The position numbers and the translations under genes are program-made. Below are positions 51,068-59,255 of a stretch of 64,000 bases of DNA, piece after piece. The number at the start of each line of letters is the position of its first letter. Position 1 is the first letter of the stretch. Origin of the DNA: Burkholderiaceae bacterium (GTDB lineage: Bacteria; Pseudomonadota; Gammaproteobacteria; Burkholderiales; Burkholderiaceae_C); the NCBI GenBank assembly GCA_018780645.1, contig JADMJJ010000024.1, forward strand, positions 62,001 to 126,000, written 5' to 3'. The notes beneath the pieces were generated by a model that saw only the letters and a program-made list of their open reading frames with translations, made no database searches and was not told the origin of the DNA.

Positions 51068-52372
51068 TCACACCTCGCCCTGGATGGTTCGGTAGGCGGG
51101 CCCGTCGGGCGATTCGTTCACGGCCGCAGTGCCCATCTCGGCTTGCAGTCCCGATCGTGTCAGCCCATCCATCAGCAGGCCGTGCCCACCCCGCGCGCAG
51201 GCCGCCGCCAACTGCTCGGCGCTCAGCACCGCCTCCCCGACACAGGCATAGGCCGCACGCCGGGCCGTGACCGCCGCACCGACCAGCAGCTCACCCCGTG
51301 CGATGCCTATGCCGAAGCTGATGGCCGCCAGGCCCTCGGTGCGGCGCTGCGCGTTGAACAGCTCGGTCAACTCGATCATGTCCTGCCCGGCCTGGACCGC
51401 GGCCCGGGGCTCGGCGAACAGGGCCAGCAGGCCGTCGCCGCAGAACTGCGCCACCTCGCCGCCCCGCCCCTCGATGGCATCGAACATCAAGGTGCTCCAG
51501 CTGTTCAGCAGCTCCATCAGCTCCTGCGGCGTATGCGGCTGACGCAGCAGCTCATGCAGGCGGGCCACCAGCACACAGGCGTCGGCCAGGCGCCTGGGCT
51601 CGGCCGGCCCGCCGGGCGTCAGCCGGCGCAGGGCCTCGCGCTGCAGGTCGCGGTGATGCTTGCGCGCCAGGCTGGACTCGACCCGCGCCTTCAGCAGCCA
51701 GGGATCGACCGGCTTGTGCAGAAAGTCATCGGCCCCCAGCTCGATGCAGCGCGCCACCGGCGCCACGCCGCCCAGCGCGCTGGTGACGATGACGGCCACC
51801 TCGCGCAGCTCGGCATCGTCGGCGCGAAACTGCAGCAGACCGAAGCCATCGAGCTCGGGCATGGCCAGGTCCAGCAGCAAGAGCTCGAAGGGCTGGCGCC
51901 GCAGCAGCTCCAGCGCCTGGCGGCCGTTGTCGGCACTGCTGACGTGATGGCCCATCAGCTCCAGTGACCGGCACAGCAGCAGGCGGTTGACGCGGTTGTC
52001 GTCGGCCACCAGCACACGCGCCCTCATTGCTGCCGCGGCGGGCGGGGGTGAGGCCACTTGCAGCCGCTGGGGCTCGACGGTGCCCGGCGCCAGGGTGAAG
52101 CGGTAGCCCAGGCCGGCCACGGTGGAGATGGCCCGCGCGCCCAACACGCGGCGCAGGCCGGAGATCTGCACCTGCAGATTGTTCTCCTCGACCACCAGGC
52201 CCGGCCAGACCTCGTCGAGCAACTCGTCCTTGCCGACCACGCGATCACGCTTGCCGACCAGGGCCTTCAGCAGATCAAAGCCCCGGCTGCCCAGGGCCAC
52301 CGGCTCGCCATGGACGAGCAGCTGGCGCTCGGCCAGCCGCAGCTCGATATGGCCGAAGACCAGAGCGCTCAT
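51068..52372 (-). CDS. Response regulator with winged-helix, receiver and degenerate adenylate-cyclase domains
   Basis: A 434-residue protein of unusual design. Residues 1-95 are an OmpR/CadC-type winged helix (LGSRGFDLLKALVGKRDRVV, DELLDEVWPGLVVEENNLQV). Residues about 117-235 are a receiver with D168 (LLLLDLAMPELDG) and K220 (HKPVD). Residues about 262-434 resemble a class III nucleotide cyclase (QFCGDGLLALFAE with D313, ISFGIGIARGELLVGAA). The first metal aspartate is replaced (VLVARLHELL), and the usual N...R transition-state pair is lost (VGEAVLSAEQLAAA), so catalysis is unlikely. Its start overlaps the Hpt stop by 4 nt. It is the output of the kinase-Hpt-regulator relay. Confidence 0.85.
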   Translation of the reverse strand: MSALVFGHIELRLAERQLLVHGEPVALGSRGFDLLKALVGKRDRVVGKDELLDEVWPGLVVEENNLQVQISGLRRVLGARAISTVAGLGYRFTLAPGTVEPQRLQVASPPPAAAAMRARVLVADDNRVNRLLLCRSLELMGHHVSSADNGRQALELLRRQPFELLLLDLAMPELDGFGLLQFRADDAELREVAVIVTSALGGVAPVARCIELGADDFLHKPVDPWLLKARVESSLARKHHRDLQREALRRLTPGGPAEPRRLADACVLVARLHELLRQPHTPQELMELLNSWSTLMFDAIEGRGGEVAQFCGDGLLALFAEPRAAVQAGQDMIELTELFNAQRRTEGLAAISFGIGIARGELLVGAAVTARRAAYACVGEAVLSAEQLAAACARGGHGLLMDGLTRSGLQAEMGTAAVNESPDGPAYRTIQGEV

Positions 52373-52707
52373 TGCCGTCGCGCCAGGGTCTGCAGGGCGG
52401 CCAGCGCAGCGTCCAGCTCGGCGGCCAGCTCTGCGATCGCTGCCGCCTCGGCCGACGGCCCATGCCACTCCAGCCGGCGCGCCGCCTCGGCCAGCCGCGT
52501 CGCGCCAAAGGCCACGCCATTGCTCTTCAACGTGTGGGCCAGGGTCTCGAAGCGCTCGGCGTCCGCGTCGGCGTGCGCCTGGCGCAGCTGGGCCATCAGC
52601 TGTGGCGCCTCCTCGGCAAAGGCCGCGACCAGGGTGACGACGAAGTCGGCGCCGACATTGGCCTGCAGCGCTTCGAAGCTGTGGGTGTCTATCGGAGAAT
52701 GAGGCAT
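52369..52707 (-). CDS. Stand-alone Hpt phosphotransfer protein
   Basis: A 112-residue helical protein with the phospho-accepting histidine H58 in LAHTLKSNGVAFGATRL, the standard Hpt motif. It shuttles phosphate between the receiver of the upstream hybrid kinase and the downstream regulator. The ATG abuts the kinase stop, and its own stop overlaps the regulator start, so the three are translationally coupled. Confidence 0.93.
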   Translation of the reverse strand: MPHSPIDTHSFEALQANVGADFVVTLVAAFAEEAPQLMAQLRQAHADADAERFETLAHTLKSNGVAFGATRLAEAARRLEWHGPSAEAAAIAELAAELDAALAALQTLARRQ

Positions 52708-55671
52708 TCAGGTATCGGTGCGTGCAACGGTGTCGGTCAGCGCGGCGATCAGGGCCTCGACACGCAGCGGTTTGCTCAGATGCTCGTCCATGCCGGCGGC
52801 CAGGCATTGCGGCCGATCACCGTTGAGGGCGTTGGCCGTCATGGCGACGATACGAGGACGTCGCCCGGCCGGCCAGCGCGCCGTGATCTGCCGCGTCGCT
52901 TCCAGGCCATCCATCTCGGGCATGCGCACATCCATCAGCAGCAGATCGTAGGCCTGGCGGGCGACGCTGTCGATCGCTTCCCGTCCGTTGCTGGCCAGGT
53001 CAGCACGGTAGCCCAGCTGTTCCAGCAGCCGCAGTGCCAGTTTCTGGTTCACGCCGTTGTCCTCGGCCAGCAAAATGCGCAGCGGATGACGGGCGGCCAT
53101 CTGCGGGTCAGGCGCCACTGCAGCCTTGCGCTGGGGCAGCAGATCGAGCGCGGCAGCCGGCGCCGCGATGTCAAAGTGGAAGCGGCTGCCCTGGCCGGGG
53201 CCGGCGCTGTCCACGCCCATGGTCCCGCCCATCAGCTCGGTCAGCTGCTTGCTGATCGCCAGACCCAGGCCGGTGCCGCCATAGCGGCTGGCGATGCCGG
53301 CATCGGCCTGGCTGAAGCGCTGGAACAGGCGCGAGCGCCCCTGCTCGCTCAGGCCGATGCCGGTGTCGCGCACCTCGAAGGCCAGGCGCCCCTCGGCGGG
53401 CCGCGTGACCTTGAGCTGCACCTCGCCCTGTTCGGTGAACTTGACCGCATTGCTCAAGAGGTTGAGCAGGATCTGGCGCAGGTGGGCGGCGTCACCCACC
53501 ACCGCCGCCGGCACCTCGGCATCGAAGTGGCAGCTCAGCTTTAGACCTTTTTGCGTGGCGCGCACACCGACCAGGTCCAGCGCCAGACGCACGCATTCGC
53601 GCAGATCGAAGGGCTGGTGCTCCAGCTCCAGCTTGCCGGCCTCTATCTTCGAGAAATCGAGCACGTCGTTGATGATGGTCAGCAGCAGCTCGGCCGAGTC
53701 GCGTATGGTCTGCGCATGGTCGCGCTGATCATCGTTCAGGCTTGAGCTGAGCAGCAGGCCGCTCATGCCTATGACCCCGTTCATCGGCGTGCGTATCTCG
53801 TGGCTGACGGTGGCCAGGAAGGCGCTCTTGGCCGCGTTGGCCGATTGGGCGGCCTCGCGCGCCTGCGCCTCGGCCACCAGCTTGTCTTCCAGCAGCTGTG
53901 CCTGTGTGCGGGCCGCCTCGGCCTGCAGATCCTGCTGCAGCATCTGGGTCGCATGGGCCACGGCGCGCATCTCGTCCGGCCGGTAGGGGATCAGGCCGGG
54001 CTTGGCGGCCAGCAGCAGAAAGCCGGTGAGCTGGTCGCGGTGGGTGGTCGGCACAGCCAGCGCATCAAGGCCCGCAAGGCCGGCCAGCGCGGCGGGCAGC
54101 CGGTGGGCGAGGATGGCGCGCAGATCGGCCGGGCTCAGGGTCAGCTGCTCGGGGGCGCCCGGCAGGGTGGCCGAGAGCCGTGAGCACAGCCCCGACGCAG
54201 ACTCGGTGCGGTAGATCGCAACACCTGCGCCATCGGCAAAGGCGCTCACCGCTGCCCTGTAGTGGCTCAGCAGCGCATCGCGGCCGTGCACCGCCGCCGC
54301 CGCCGCTATGGCCTGCCGCAGCGCGTCCTCCCTGGCCTTCCAGGGGCGGTAGAACAGCGCCTGCACCAGACGCTGCGCCCACTCGTAGCCGCGTGGCAGG
54401 CCCAGGGCCGTGAGTGCCGCCGAGGCGGTCGTGAAGCCCAGGTTGGTGTTGGCGTCGGCCAGGTTCAGCAGCGGCGAGAACAGCAGATGAAGCAGCCCGA
54501 CACCAGCCAGCAGCAGCGCCACCACAATGGCCCAGACCAGCACCCGGCTGAGGGCGAAGCCGAAGCCGAAGACCTTGTGGCGCAGCACCGCATAGCCCAG
54601 GCCGAGCATGGCCGCGATGGCCATCGCGATATTGACGAAGGACACCACCAGCTCGCGCTGCGCATTGCGGCCCGGCAGTGCCCCGGCAATCATGAAGATC
54701 ACGCCACTGGACAGCATGATGGCCAGGCAGATGCCGATCCAGGCGGCACGGTACCTGGCCTCACCCCTGGCCCGCCGCCAGGCAGCCCACAGAAACGCCA
54801 GGGCGGCCACGCTGGCCACCGTGGTGAAGCCCTGCGTGACTCTTTCGAATATGGGCTTCCACTCCTGCGGCTGAAACGGCGTGAGCCGCAGATGAAACAG
54901 GACCTCGAACACCGCAAAGGGTAGCGCCAGGCAGAGCAGCAGGACAAAGCCCCGCCGCACCCAGGCCTGGGAGAAGCGGCTCTGCTCGTCCGGGTAGGCA
55001 ATCGCGAAGAAGAGGTACGCCGCCGTGATGCTGACCAGCAGCACCGACGGGGCAGCGAACATCAGAATCGCCTGTGTCATGCCGGCCGGCAAACGCTGGC
55101 CGACATCGGCAATGCTGTACAGCGCCAGGGCCACGGCCAGCGCGCGCGTGGCCTTGCTGTCTGCACGGCGCCAGCTCAGCGCCGCCGCAATCGTCAAGGC
55201 CATCCAGCTTTCAACCAGGCCGCTGAGTTCGCGCGCCACGCTGACGGCGTCAACACGCCCAGGCTGCGGCATCGTGCGCACCGTCAGCTGCCGCAGCTGC
55301 CCCTCCGATTCGATGGTGACCGGTATCAGTTCGTCCACGCCCTTGGTGCGCCAACGGTCGCCGAGGCGGTCATAGGTCAGGCGGTCACCGGGCTTGACAC
55401 CCTGGCGTGCCAGATCGGAGTCGGGCGCCACGCCAACCACGGTCGTCATCCAGTTCGGCCCGTCGAGGTAGCCGCGCATCTTGACCCCCATGCCCCCCGC
55501 CGCTTCCGGCACCACGCTGCGATCCAGATAGGCCGTGGCCCACAGCCGCAGACCACCGCAGCTGAGGCACAAGGCGAGCAGCAGCACCTGCCAGGTGCGG
55601 GTGTTGGAGCCCGAGGGCGGCAGCGCGCCGACGGGCGCAACGGTATCCGGAATTGCCATTGAACTGGTCAT
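52708..55671 (-). CDS. Hybrid histidine kinase with PDZ-like and multi-TM sensor region
   Basis: A 987-residue sensor. After TM1 (about 28-47), a periplasmic PDZ-like segment ([20 protein letters not shown], then [17 protein letters not shown]) is followed by several more spans (to about 405), which resembles a 7TM receptor arrangement. A GAF-like region (about 440-570) and a coiled coil lead to HisKA with H624 ([14 protein letters not shown]), HATPase ([12 protein letters not shown]) and a C-terminal receiver with D914 ([12 protein letters not shown]). The start at 55671 is chosen for GAGGA just upstream; the frame extends to 55707. It is first in an operon with Hpt and the winged-helix regulator. 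Confidence 0.9.
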   Translation of the reverse strand: MTSSMAIPDTVAPVGALPPSGSNTRTWQVLLLALCLSCGGLRLWATAYLDRSVVPEAAGGMGVKMRGYLDGPNWMTTVVGVAPDSDLARQGVKPGDRLTYDRLGDRWRTKGVDELIPVTIESEGQLRQLTVRTMPQPGRVDAVSVARELSGLVESWMALTIAAALSWRRADSKATRALAVALALYSIADVGQRLPAGMTQAILMFAAPSVLLVSITAAYLFFAIAYPDEQSRFSQAWVRRGFVLLLCLALPFAVFEVLFHLRLTPFQPQEWKPIFERVTQGFTTVASVAALAFLWAAWRRARGEARYRAAWIGICLAIMLSSGVIFMIAGALPGRNAQRELVVSFVNIAMAIAAMLGLGYAVLRHKVFGFGFALSRVLVWAIVVALLLAGVGLLHLLFSPLLNLADANTNLGFTTASAALTALGLPRGYEWAQRLVQALFYRPWKAREDALRQAIAAAAAVHGRDALLSHYRAAVSAFADGAGVAIYRTESASGLCSRLSATLPGAPEQLTLSPADLRAILAHRLPAALAGLAGLDALAVPTTHRDQLTGFLLLAAKPGLIPYRPDEMRAVAHATQMLQQDLQAEAARTQAQLLEDKLVAEAQAREAAQSANAAKSAFLATVSHEIRTPMNGVIGMSGLLLSSSLNDDQRDHAQTIRDSAELLLTIINDVLDFSKIEAGKLELEHQPFDLRECVRLALDLVGVRATQKGLKLSCHFDAEVPAAVVGDAAHLRQILLNLLSNAVKFTEQGEVQLKVTRPAEGRLAFEVRDTGIGLSEQGRSRLFQRFSQADAGIASRYGGTGLGLAISKQLTELMGGTMGVDSAGPGQGSRFHFDIAAPAAALDLLPQRKAAVAPDPQMAARHPLRILLAEDNGVNQKLALRLLEQLGYRADLASNGREAIDSVARQAYDLLLMDVRMPEMDGLEATRQITARWPAGRRPRIVAMTANALNGDRPQCLAAGMDEHLSKPLRVEALIAALTDTVARTDT

Positions 55672-55882
55672 GGTGTCCTCGTCGTCGCTGAAGCATAGGG
55701 AGTTCAAGCCGCCGTGTCAGCGAGTAAACCCCGATAGGTCCAGCGGTTTCAGGAAGTTTCAGCGGCTCCTCAGGTGCCTTAAGGACAGCGGCTGCAGCTA
55801 ACGCGATAGTGGCCTGGCGGTCGCAAGACGCCCCGACGCCGGCTGCCGCGATCATCCATCTCAATCTGAAGGGACGAACGAC

Positions 55883-56671
55883 ATGTCTAAGCAACAAGCC
55901 TCCATCGCACGACAACTGCTCCCGCTGGCAACCGCGGCGGTCCTGGCCCTCGCGTCCGGCGTTTCATCGGCGCAGCAGCTGATTGCGCCCAATGCCCCGG
56001 TCGCGGGCCTGAGCCAGAGCTATATCGCCGCCCAGTTGGGCCAGTGGACACTCTCGTATCCGGCGGCGACCAACCCGCTGCTCGACACCACCGGCGCGCT
56101 GTCGGCCGCAGGCGACCAGGGCAGCTACTTCTTTCTCAGCGGCTCGTTCGACGCCACGCCCGTGGTCCGCAACGTGACAGTGCGCACAGACCAGACGCTG
56201 ATCATCAACCTCGGCATGGTCATTGACTGGATGGGCGGCAGTCTCGATACCGAGGCGGAAATCCGAGAAGAGGCGGCCAATGTCCTGGGCGTGAATCCGG
56301 CGCTGACCCTCACCATGGACGGCGCGCCGGCCCTCATGCCGGCCGGTTTCAGCTCGCTGGAGCAGTTCCGCCAGTCGTCCCCCCTGTTCCCGCTCACCTT
56401 CATCGACGGTAACGTCGCCGGCTGGCCCGTCTCGGTCGTGCCGGCCATTGTTGACGGCTACATCGTCGCGATGGAAGGCCTGTCACAGGGCACCCACCAA
56501 CTGCACTTCACCTCGTTCACGCAGGGCATGGGGCCCTTAGCCGGCTATTCGTTCTCGCAGGACATCACCTACAACATCACGGCCGTGCCCGAGGCGAGCA
56601 CCTGGGCCATGATGGGCCTGGGCATGCTGGCCATCGGTGCCGGCGCGCTGCGTCGGCGCCGCAGCAGCTGA
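55883..56671 (+). CDS. PEP-CTERM sorting domain protein
   Basis: A 262-residue exported protein: signal peptide to about residue 30 (LALASGVSSAQQ), a body of unknown fold, and a C-terminal VPEASTWAMMGLGMLAIGAG followed by RRRR, a PEP-CTERM variant (P-E-A-S-T). It should be anchored and processed by an exosortase encoded elsewhere. It starts about 210 nt from the divergent hybrid kinase. The body resembles no family I know. Confidence 0.87.
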   Translation: MSKQQASIARQLLPLATAAVLALASGVSSAQQLIAPNAPVAGLSQSYIAAQLGQWTLSYPAATNPLLDTTGALSAAGDQGSYFFLSGSFDATPVVRNVTVRTDQTLIINLGMVIDWMGGSLDTEAEIREEAANVLGVNPALTLTMDGAPALMPAGFSSLEQFRQSSPLFPLTFIDGNVAGWPVSVVPAIVDGYIVAMEGLSQGTHQLHFTSFTQGMGPLAGYSFSQDITYNITAVPEASTWAMMGLGMLAIGAGALRRRRSS

Positions 56672-56708
56672 GTACACCGAAGTCTTTCGGGATCGGGATA
56701 GGGGCGGT

Positions 56709-56936
56709 CAGATACGCCTGCGCGGCAAGTACCGCATCATGCGCACGTCGCCACGGCCTGAAGCCGTGGCTGTGCTCGCTGAATGTCGGGTCCAGGATCG
56801 GCTGCAGCACTTGCAGCAGTGCCTGCTGGATCAGCCTGTCCGTCACCGTCGGGATGCCCAGCTCTCGCTGGCTGCCGTCGGGCTTCGGGATGAGCACCCG
56901 TCGCACTGAATCGCCCCAGGGCGATTCATACAGCGC
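56709..56936 (-). pseudogene. Fragment of a group II intron reverse transcriptase/maturase
   Basis: In one minus-strand frame, residues read VRRVLIPKPDGSQRELGIPT, then VTDRLIQQALLQVLQPILDP and TFSEHSHGFRPWRRAHDAV. This is the RT block 0-1 region of bacterial LtrA-type group II intron proteins. The frame is unrelated to that family after AAQAYL (the usual next block with FDRVNHD is absent) and before about ALYESPWGD. It is therefore truncated at both ends and not functional. No intron RNA domain V/VI was recognised around it. Confidence 0.85.
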
Positions 56937-57136
56937 CACTTCACTGCGAGTCGCGTTTGCGCCCTGCGGCATTGCAATCAAAAGGAGCGTCGGAGATTGC
57001 GCTACCTTCCACCAGCTTTTTGGGGGGTAGCTGTGCAGCAATGCCAACTACACTGTGGCCGACCCTTCGCATAGCCTGCCTTTTGTGGGCCGGTGGCTGG
57101 GGCTTTGAACATCCATCGATGCACAGGGAAGAGACA

Positions 57137-57853
57137 ATGCAGAACTCGATGATAAAACAGGCCTCTAAGATGGCCGCGCTGCTGGGCGCATTGGCCATAG
57201 CGGGCGCTGCACAAGCAGACCAGGCGATGCTGACAAAGCTCGATGACAAGCAAGTGCTGGACAGCGGAGCCAACCTCGCCTGGGCTTCAGACTGGAACCT
57301 CGCACAGACCAGCGGCTTCGACAGTGATGGCTTAATGACTTGGAGCCAGTCCCTCGCTTGGATCGCCAAGCTCAACGCCGACAACTACGCCGGCCACAAC
57401 AATTGGCGCCTGCCCTACACCATTACCTCGACGTCATCGAATGCTGTGATGCCCTTCTACATCGGTGGCGTCTTGGTTCAGGAGTACGGCGGCTTTCACC
57501 CTGCCGGCAGTGAAATGGGGCATCTTTTCTACGAAGTTCTGGGTGGCAAATTTTTAGAAAGCATCCTGACCCAAACCGGCGACAGCCAAGCAGAAAAGGA
57601 CAATTTGGCACTGTTCAAAAACGTGCAGTCCGACGGCTACTGGTCCGGTACAGAGTACCCGCCGCATTTGAATGCCGTGTTGTACTTCCATACCAACTAC
57701 GGCACTCAGTACCTCGGCTTACACGAGGACAATAGTATGTACGCGCTGGCTGTACGCCCCGCAGACGTGCCCGCAGTGCCGGAGCCACAAACCTACGCGA
57801 TGCTCCTCGCCGGTCTTGGCCTGATGGGCTTGGTTGCCCGCCGCCGCCGCTAG
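57137..57853 (+). CDS. PEP-CTERM protein with DUF1566/Lcl_C-like domain
   Basis: A 238-residue exported protein: signal peptide to about residue 27 (AIAGAAQAD), a DUF1566-like domain (LAWASDWNLAQTSGFDSDGL, NNWRLPYT, SDGYWSGTEYPP), and a C-terminal VPEPQTYAMLLAGLGLMGLV followed by ARRRR. The start at 57137 follows GGGAAGAG; Met at 57119 is the alternative. It should be sorted by exosortase. A group II intron remnant lies just upstream. Confidence 0.88.
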   Translation: MQNSMIKQASKMAALLGALAIAGAAQADQAMLTKLDDKQVLDSGANLAWASDWNLAQTSGFDSDGLMTWSQSLAWIAKLNADNYAGHNNWRLPYTITSTSSNAVMPFYIGGVLVQEYGGFHPAGSEMGHLFYEVLGGKFLESILTQTGDSQAEKDNLALFKNVQSDGYWSGTEYPPHLNAVLYFHTNYGTQYLGLHEDNSMYALAVRPADVPAVPEPQTYAMLLAGLGLMGLVARRRR

Positions 57854-58164
57854 CTGCCGTAACGTCATCGGCGCCGTGACCTTGAATCCTGAGCGCGATG
57901 CCGTCGTCCAGGCCCACTCGGCAATGATCAGAATACAGCCAAGGGCTGCATGACTCAGGCGACAAGTACCTTGACGCGCGCCGAGAACAGGGTCAGGTCT
58001 CTTGCCCTGCTTGTCAACGAAAAGGACGAGACGCTGGCTGGTGGCAATCATTGGAGAGAGGTAGGTACCTTACGGCTTGCTAGAGCACTACGTCTACAGC
58101 TTTCCGCTAGCGTCCGAACTCATTCACCAAACGACTGGCACCAAACTGGCACCGGCTTTGACCA
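57854..58164. other. Intergenic stretch with no convincing gene
   Basis: About 310 nt between the PEP-CTERM gene and the tRNA terminator. Short frames on both strands have no recognisable family or ribosome site. The only feature noticed is a direct repeat of ACTGGCACC (58134-58142 and 58145-58153), of a sort often seen near integrase ends and tRNA attachment sites. No integrase is present. Confidence 0.5.
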
Positions 58165-58200
58165 TGAAAAAAGCACCTGGGGCCTGCGCCCAAGGTGCTT
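58165..58200 (-). terminator. Intrinsic terminator of the tRNA-Lys transcript
   Basis: On the minus strand, arms AAGCACCTTGGGC and a complementary arm with one mismatch (58171-58200) enclose a 4-nt loop and are followed by TTTTTT. It begins 17 nt after the tRNA-Lys(CTT) CCA end. Confidence 0.85.
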
Positions 58201-58217
58201 GATCCATTCTTAATTTT

Positions 58218-58293
58218 TGGTGGGCCCTGAGTGACTCGAACACTCGACCTACGGATTAAGAGTCCGCTGCTCTACCAACTGAGCTAAGAGCCC
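58218..58293 (-). tRNA. tRNA-Lys (anticodon CTT)
   Basis: A 76-nt cloverleaf with encoded CCA: acceptor GGGCTCT pairing with AGGGCCC (one G-U), D arm TAGCTCAGTTGGTAGAGCA, anticodon loop CTCTTAA giving CTT, and T loop TTCGAGT. It reads AAG codons. It lies 70 nt downstream of the tRNA-Lys(TTT) gene and shares its transcript. Confidence 0.97.
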
Positions 58294-58363
58294 CACACTT
58301 GCACTGCTTTTACAACAAACTACTACATCACTGCCAGTCAACCAGCTTCGGCTCGCGCCTCAC

Positions 58364-58439
58364 TGGTGGGTCGTGCGTGACTCGAACACGCGACCAACGG
58401 ATTAAAAGTCCGCTGCTCTACCGACTGAGCTAACGACCC
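58364..58439 (-). tRNA. tRNA-Lys (anticodon TTT)
   Basis: A 76-nt cloverleaf with encoded CCA: acceptor GGGTCGT with ACGACCC, D arm TAGCTCAGTCGGTAGAGCA, anticodon loop CTTTTAA giving TTT, and T loop TTCGAGT. It reads AAA/AAG. It begins 17 nt after the tcdA stop codon. Confidence 0.97.
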
Positions 58440-58455
58440 CGTGGCAGAGCCTCGC

Positions 58456-58485
58456 ATTATAGGACGATATTTCTGACCTCTGCAA
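58456..58485 (-). promoter_or_regulatory. Promoter of the tRNA-Lys pair, overlapping the tcdA stop codon
   Basis: On the minus strand, TTGCAG (58485-58480) and a perfect TATAAT (58461-58456) are separated by 18 nt. The TAA stop of tcdA is the middle of the TATAAT. A G/C-rich discriminator (GCGAGGC) follows and the tRNA starts 17 nt downstream of the -10, which fits a stable-RNA promoter. Confidence 0.75.
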
Positions 58486-59251
58486 GAGGCTTTTCAAAAT
58501 ACTTTCTTATCAGTTCGCCAGCGGCCACCATGCCGAAGGTCGAGGTCACCGTCACGCTCGATCCATAGCCATGGCAGTTGAGGCTGCCATCGACATCGCA
58601 CTCGCCTTCGGGCCGGTGCACGCTCTCTCGCGAGAACACGCAGCTGACGCCGACTTTGCCCGTGCGCGCCGCGCCATGGTGCTTGCGCAAGCGCTGGCGC
58701 AGGGAGGCCAGCAGGGGGTCATGTGTTGTCAGGGCCAGGTCTTCCACCGCCACCGCCTGCGGCTCGCGCTTGCCGCCGGCCGCACCGACGGTGACGAAGG
58801 GCCTGTGCTCGGCCAGTGCCCAGGCGGCAAGCGCGGCCTTGGCGCGCACCTGGTCGCAGGCATCGATCAGGCCATCGACCGGCGTGCTCAGCAGGGCCGG
58901 CCAGTTCTCGGCATCGACGAACTCCTCGATCATCTGCACCTCGCAGCCGGGGTGGATGTCGAGCACGCGGTCACGCAAGGCCTGGGCCTTGGCCTGGCCC
59001 AGGGTCGAGCCCAGGGCCTGGATCTGGCGGTTGATGTTCGATTCGGCGACGTGGTCGAGGTCGATCAGCACCAGGCCGGCCACGCCGGAGCGGGCAAGCG
59101 CCTCAACGGCCCAGGAGCCGACACCACCAAGACCGACGACGGCGAAGCGCGCGCCGCGCAGGCGCTGGTACTGGGCATCGCCATAGAGGCGACGTAGGCC
59201 GCCGAAGCGGCGCTCGGTGTCGGCCTCGAATTCGGGCAAGGGATTGTTCAT
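58457..59251 (-). CDS. tcdA: tRNA threonylcarbamoyladenosine dehydratase
   Basis: A 264-residue E1-like enzyme that uses ATP to dehydrate t6A at position 37 of tRNAs reading ANN codons, forming the cyclic ct6A. Patterns are RFGGLRRLYGDAQYQRLRGA, FAVVGLGGVGSWAVEALARS (nucleotide binding), VLIDLDHVAESNINRQIQAL, IDACDQVRAKAAL and GSLNCHGYGSSVTVTSTFG. The start MNNPLPEFEA at 59251 is 4 nt after the YeeE/YedE stop, so the two are probably one operon. Two tRNA-Lys genes, whose products are substrates, follow directly. Confidence 0.94.
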   Translation of the reverse strand: MNNPLPEFEADTERRFGGLRRLYGDAQYQRLRGARFAVVGLGGVGSWAVEALARSGVAGLVLIDLDHVAESNINRQIQALGSTLGQAKAQALRDRVLDIHPGCEVQMIEEFVDAENWPALLSTPVDGLIDACDQVRAKAALAAWALAEHRPFVTVGAAGGKREPQAVAVEDLALTTHDPLLASLRQRLRKHHGAARTGKVGVSCVFSRESVHRPEGECDVDGSLNCHGYGSSVTVTSTFGMVAAGELIRKYFEKPLAEVRNIVL

Positions 59252-59255
59252 CGCC

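Noticed and set aside
56577..57047. Full minus-strand frame of 156 codons as an intact gene
   Set aside because: Only its middle part resembles reverse transcriptase. The left end runs into the PEP-CTERM gene and the right end has no homology, so it is a fragment.
57950..58213. Short plus- and minus-strand frames (about 87-110 codons) near the tRNA genes
   Set aside because: No ribosome site and no recognisable family, and the plus-strand frame runs through the tRNA terminator hairpin.
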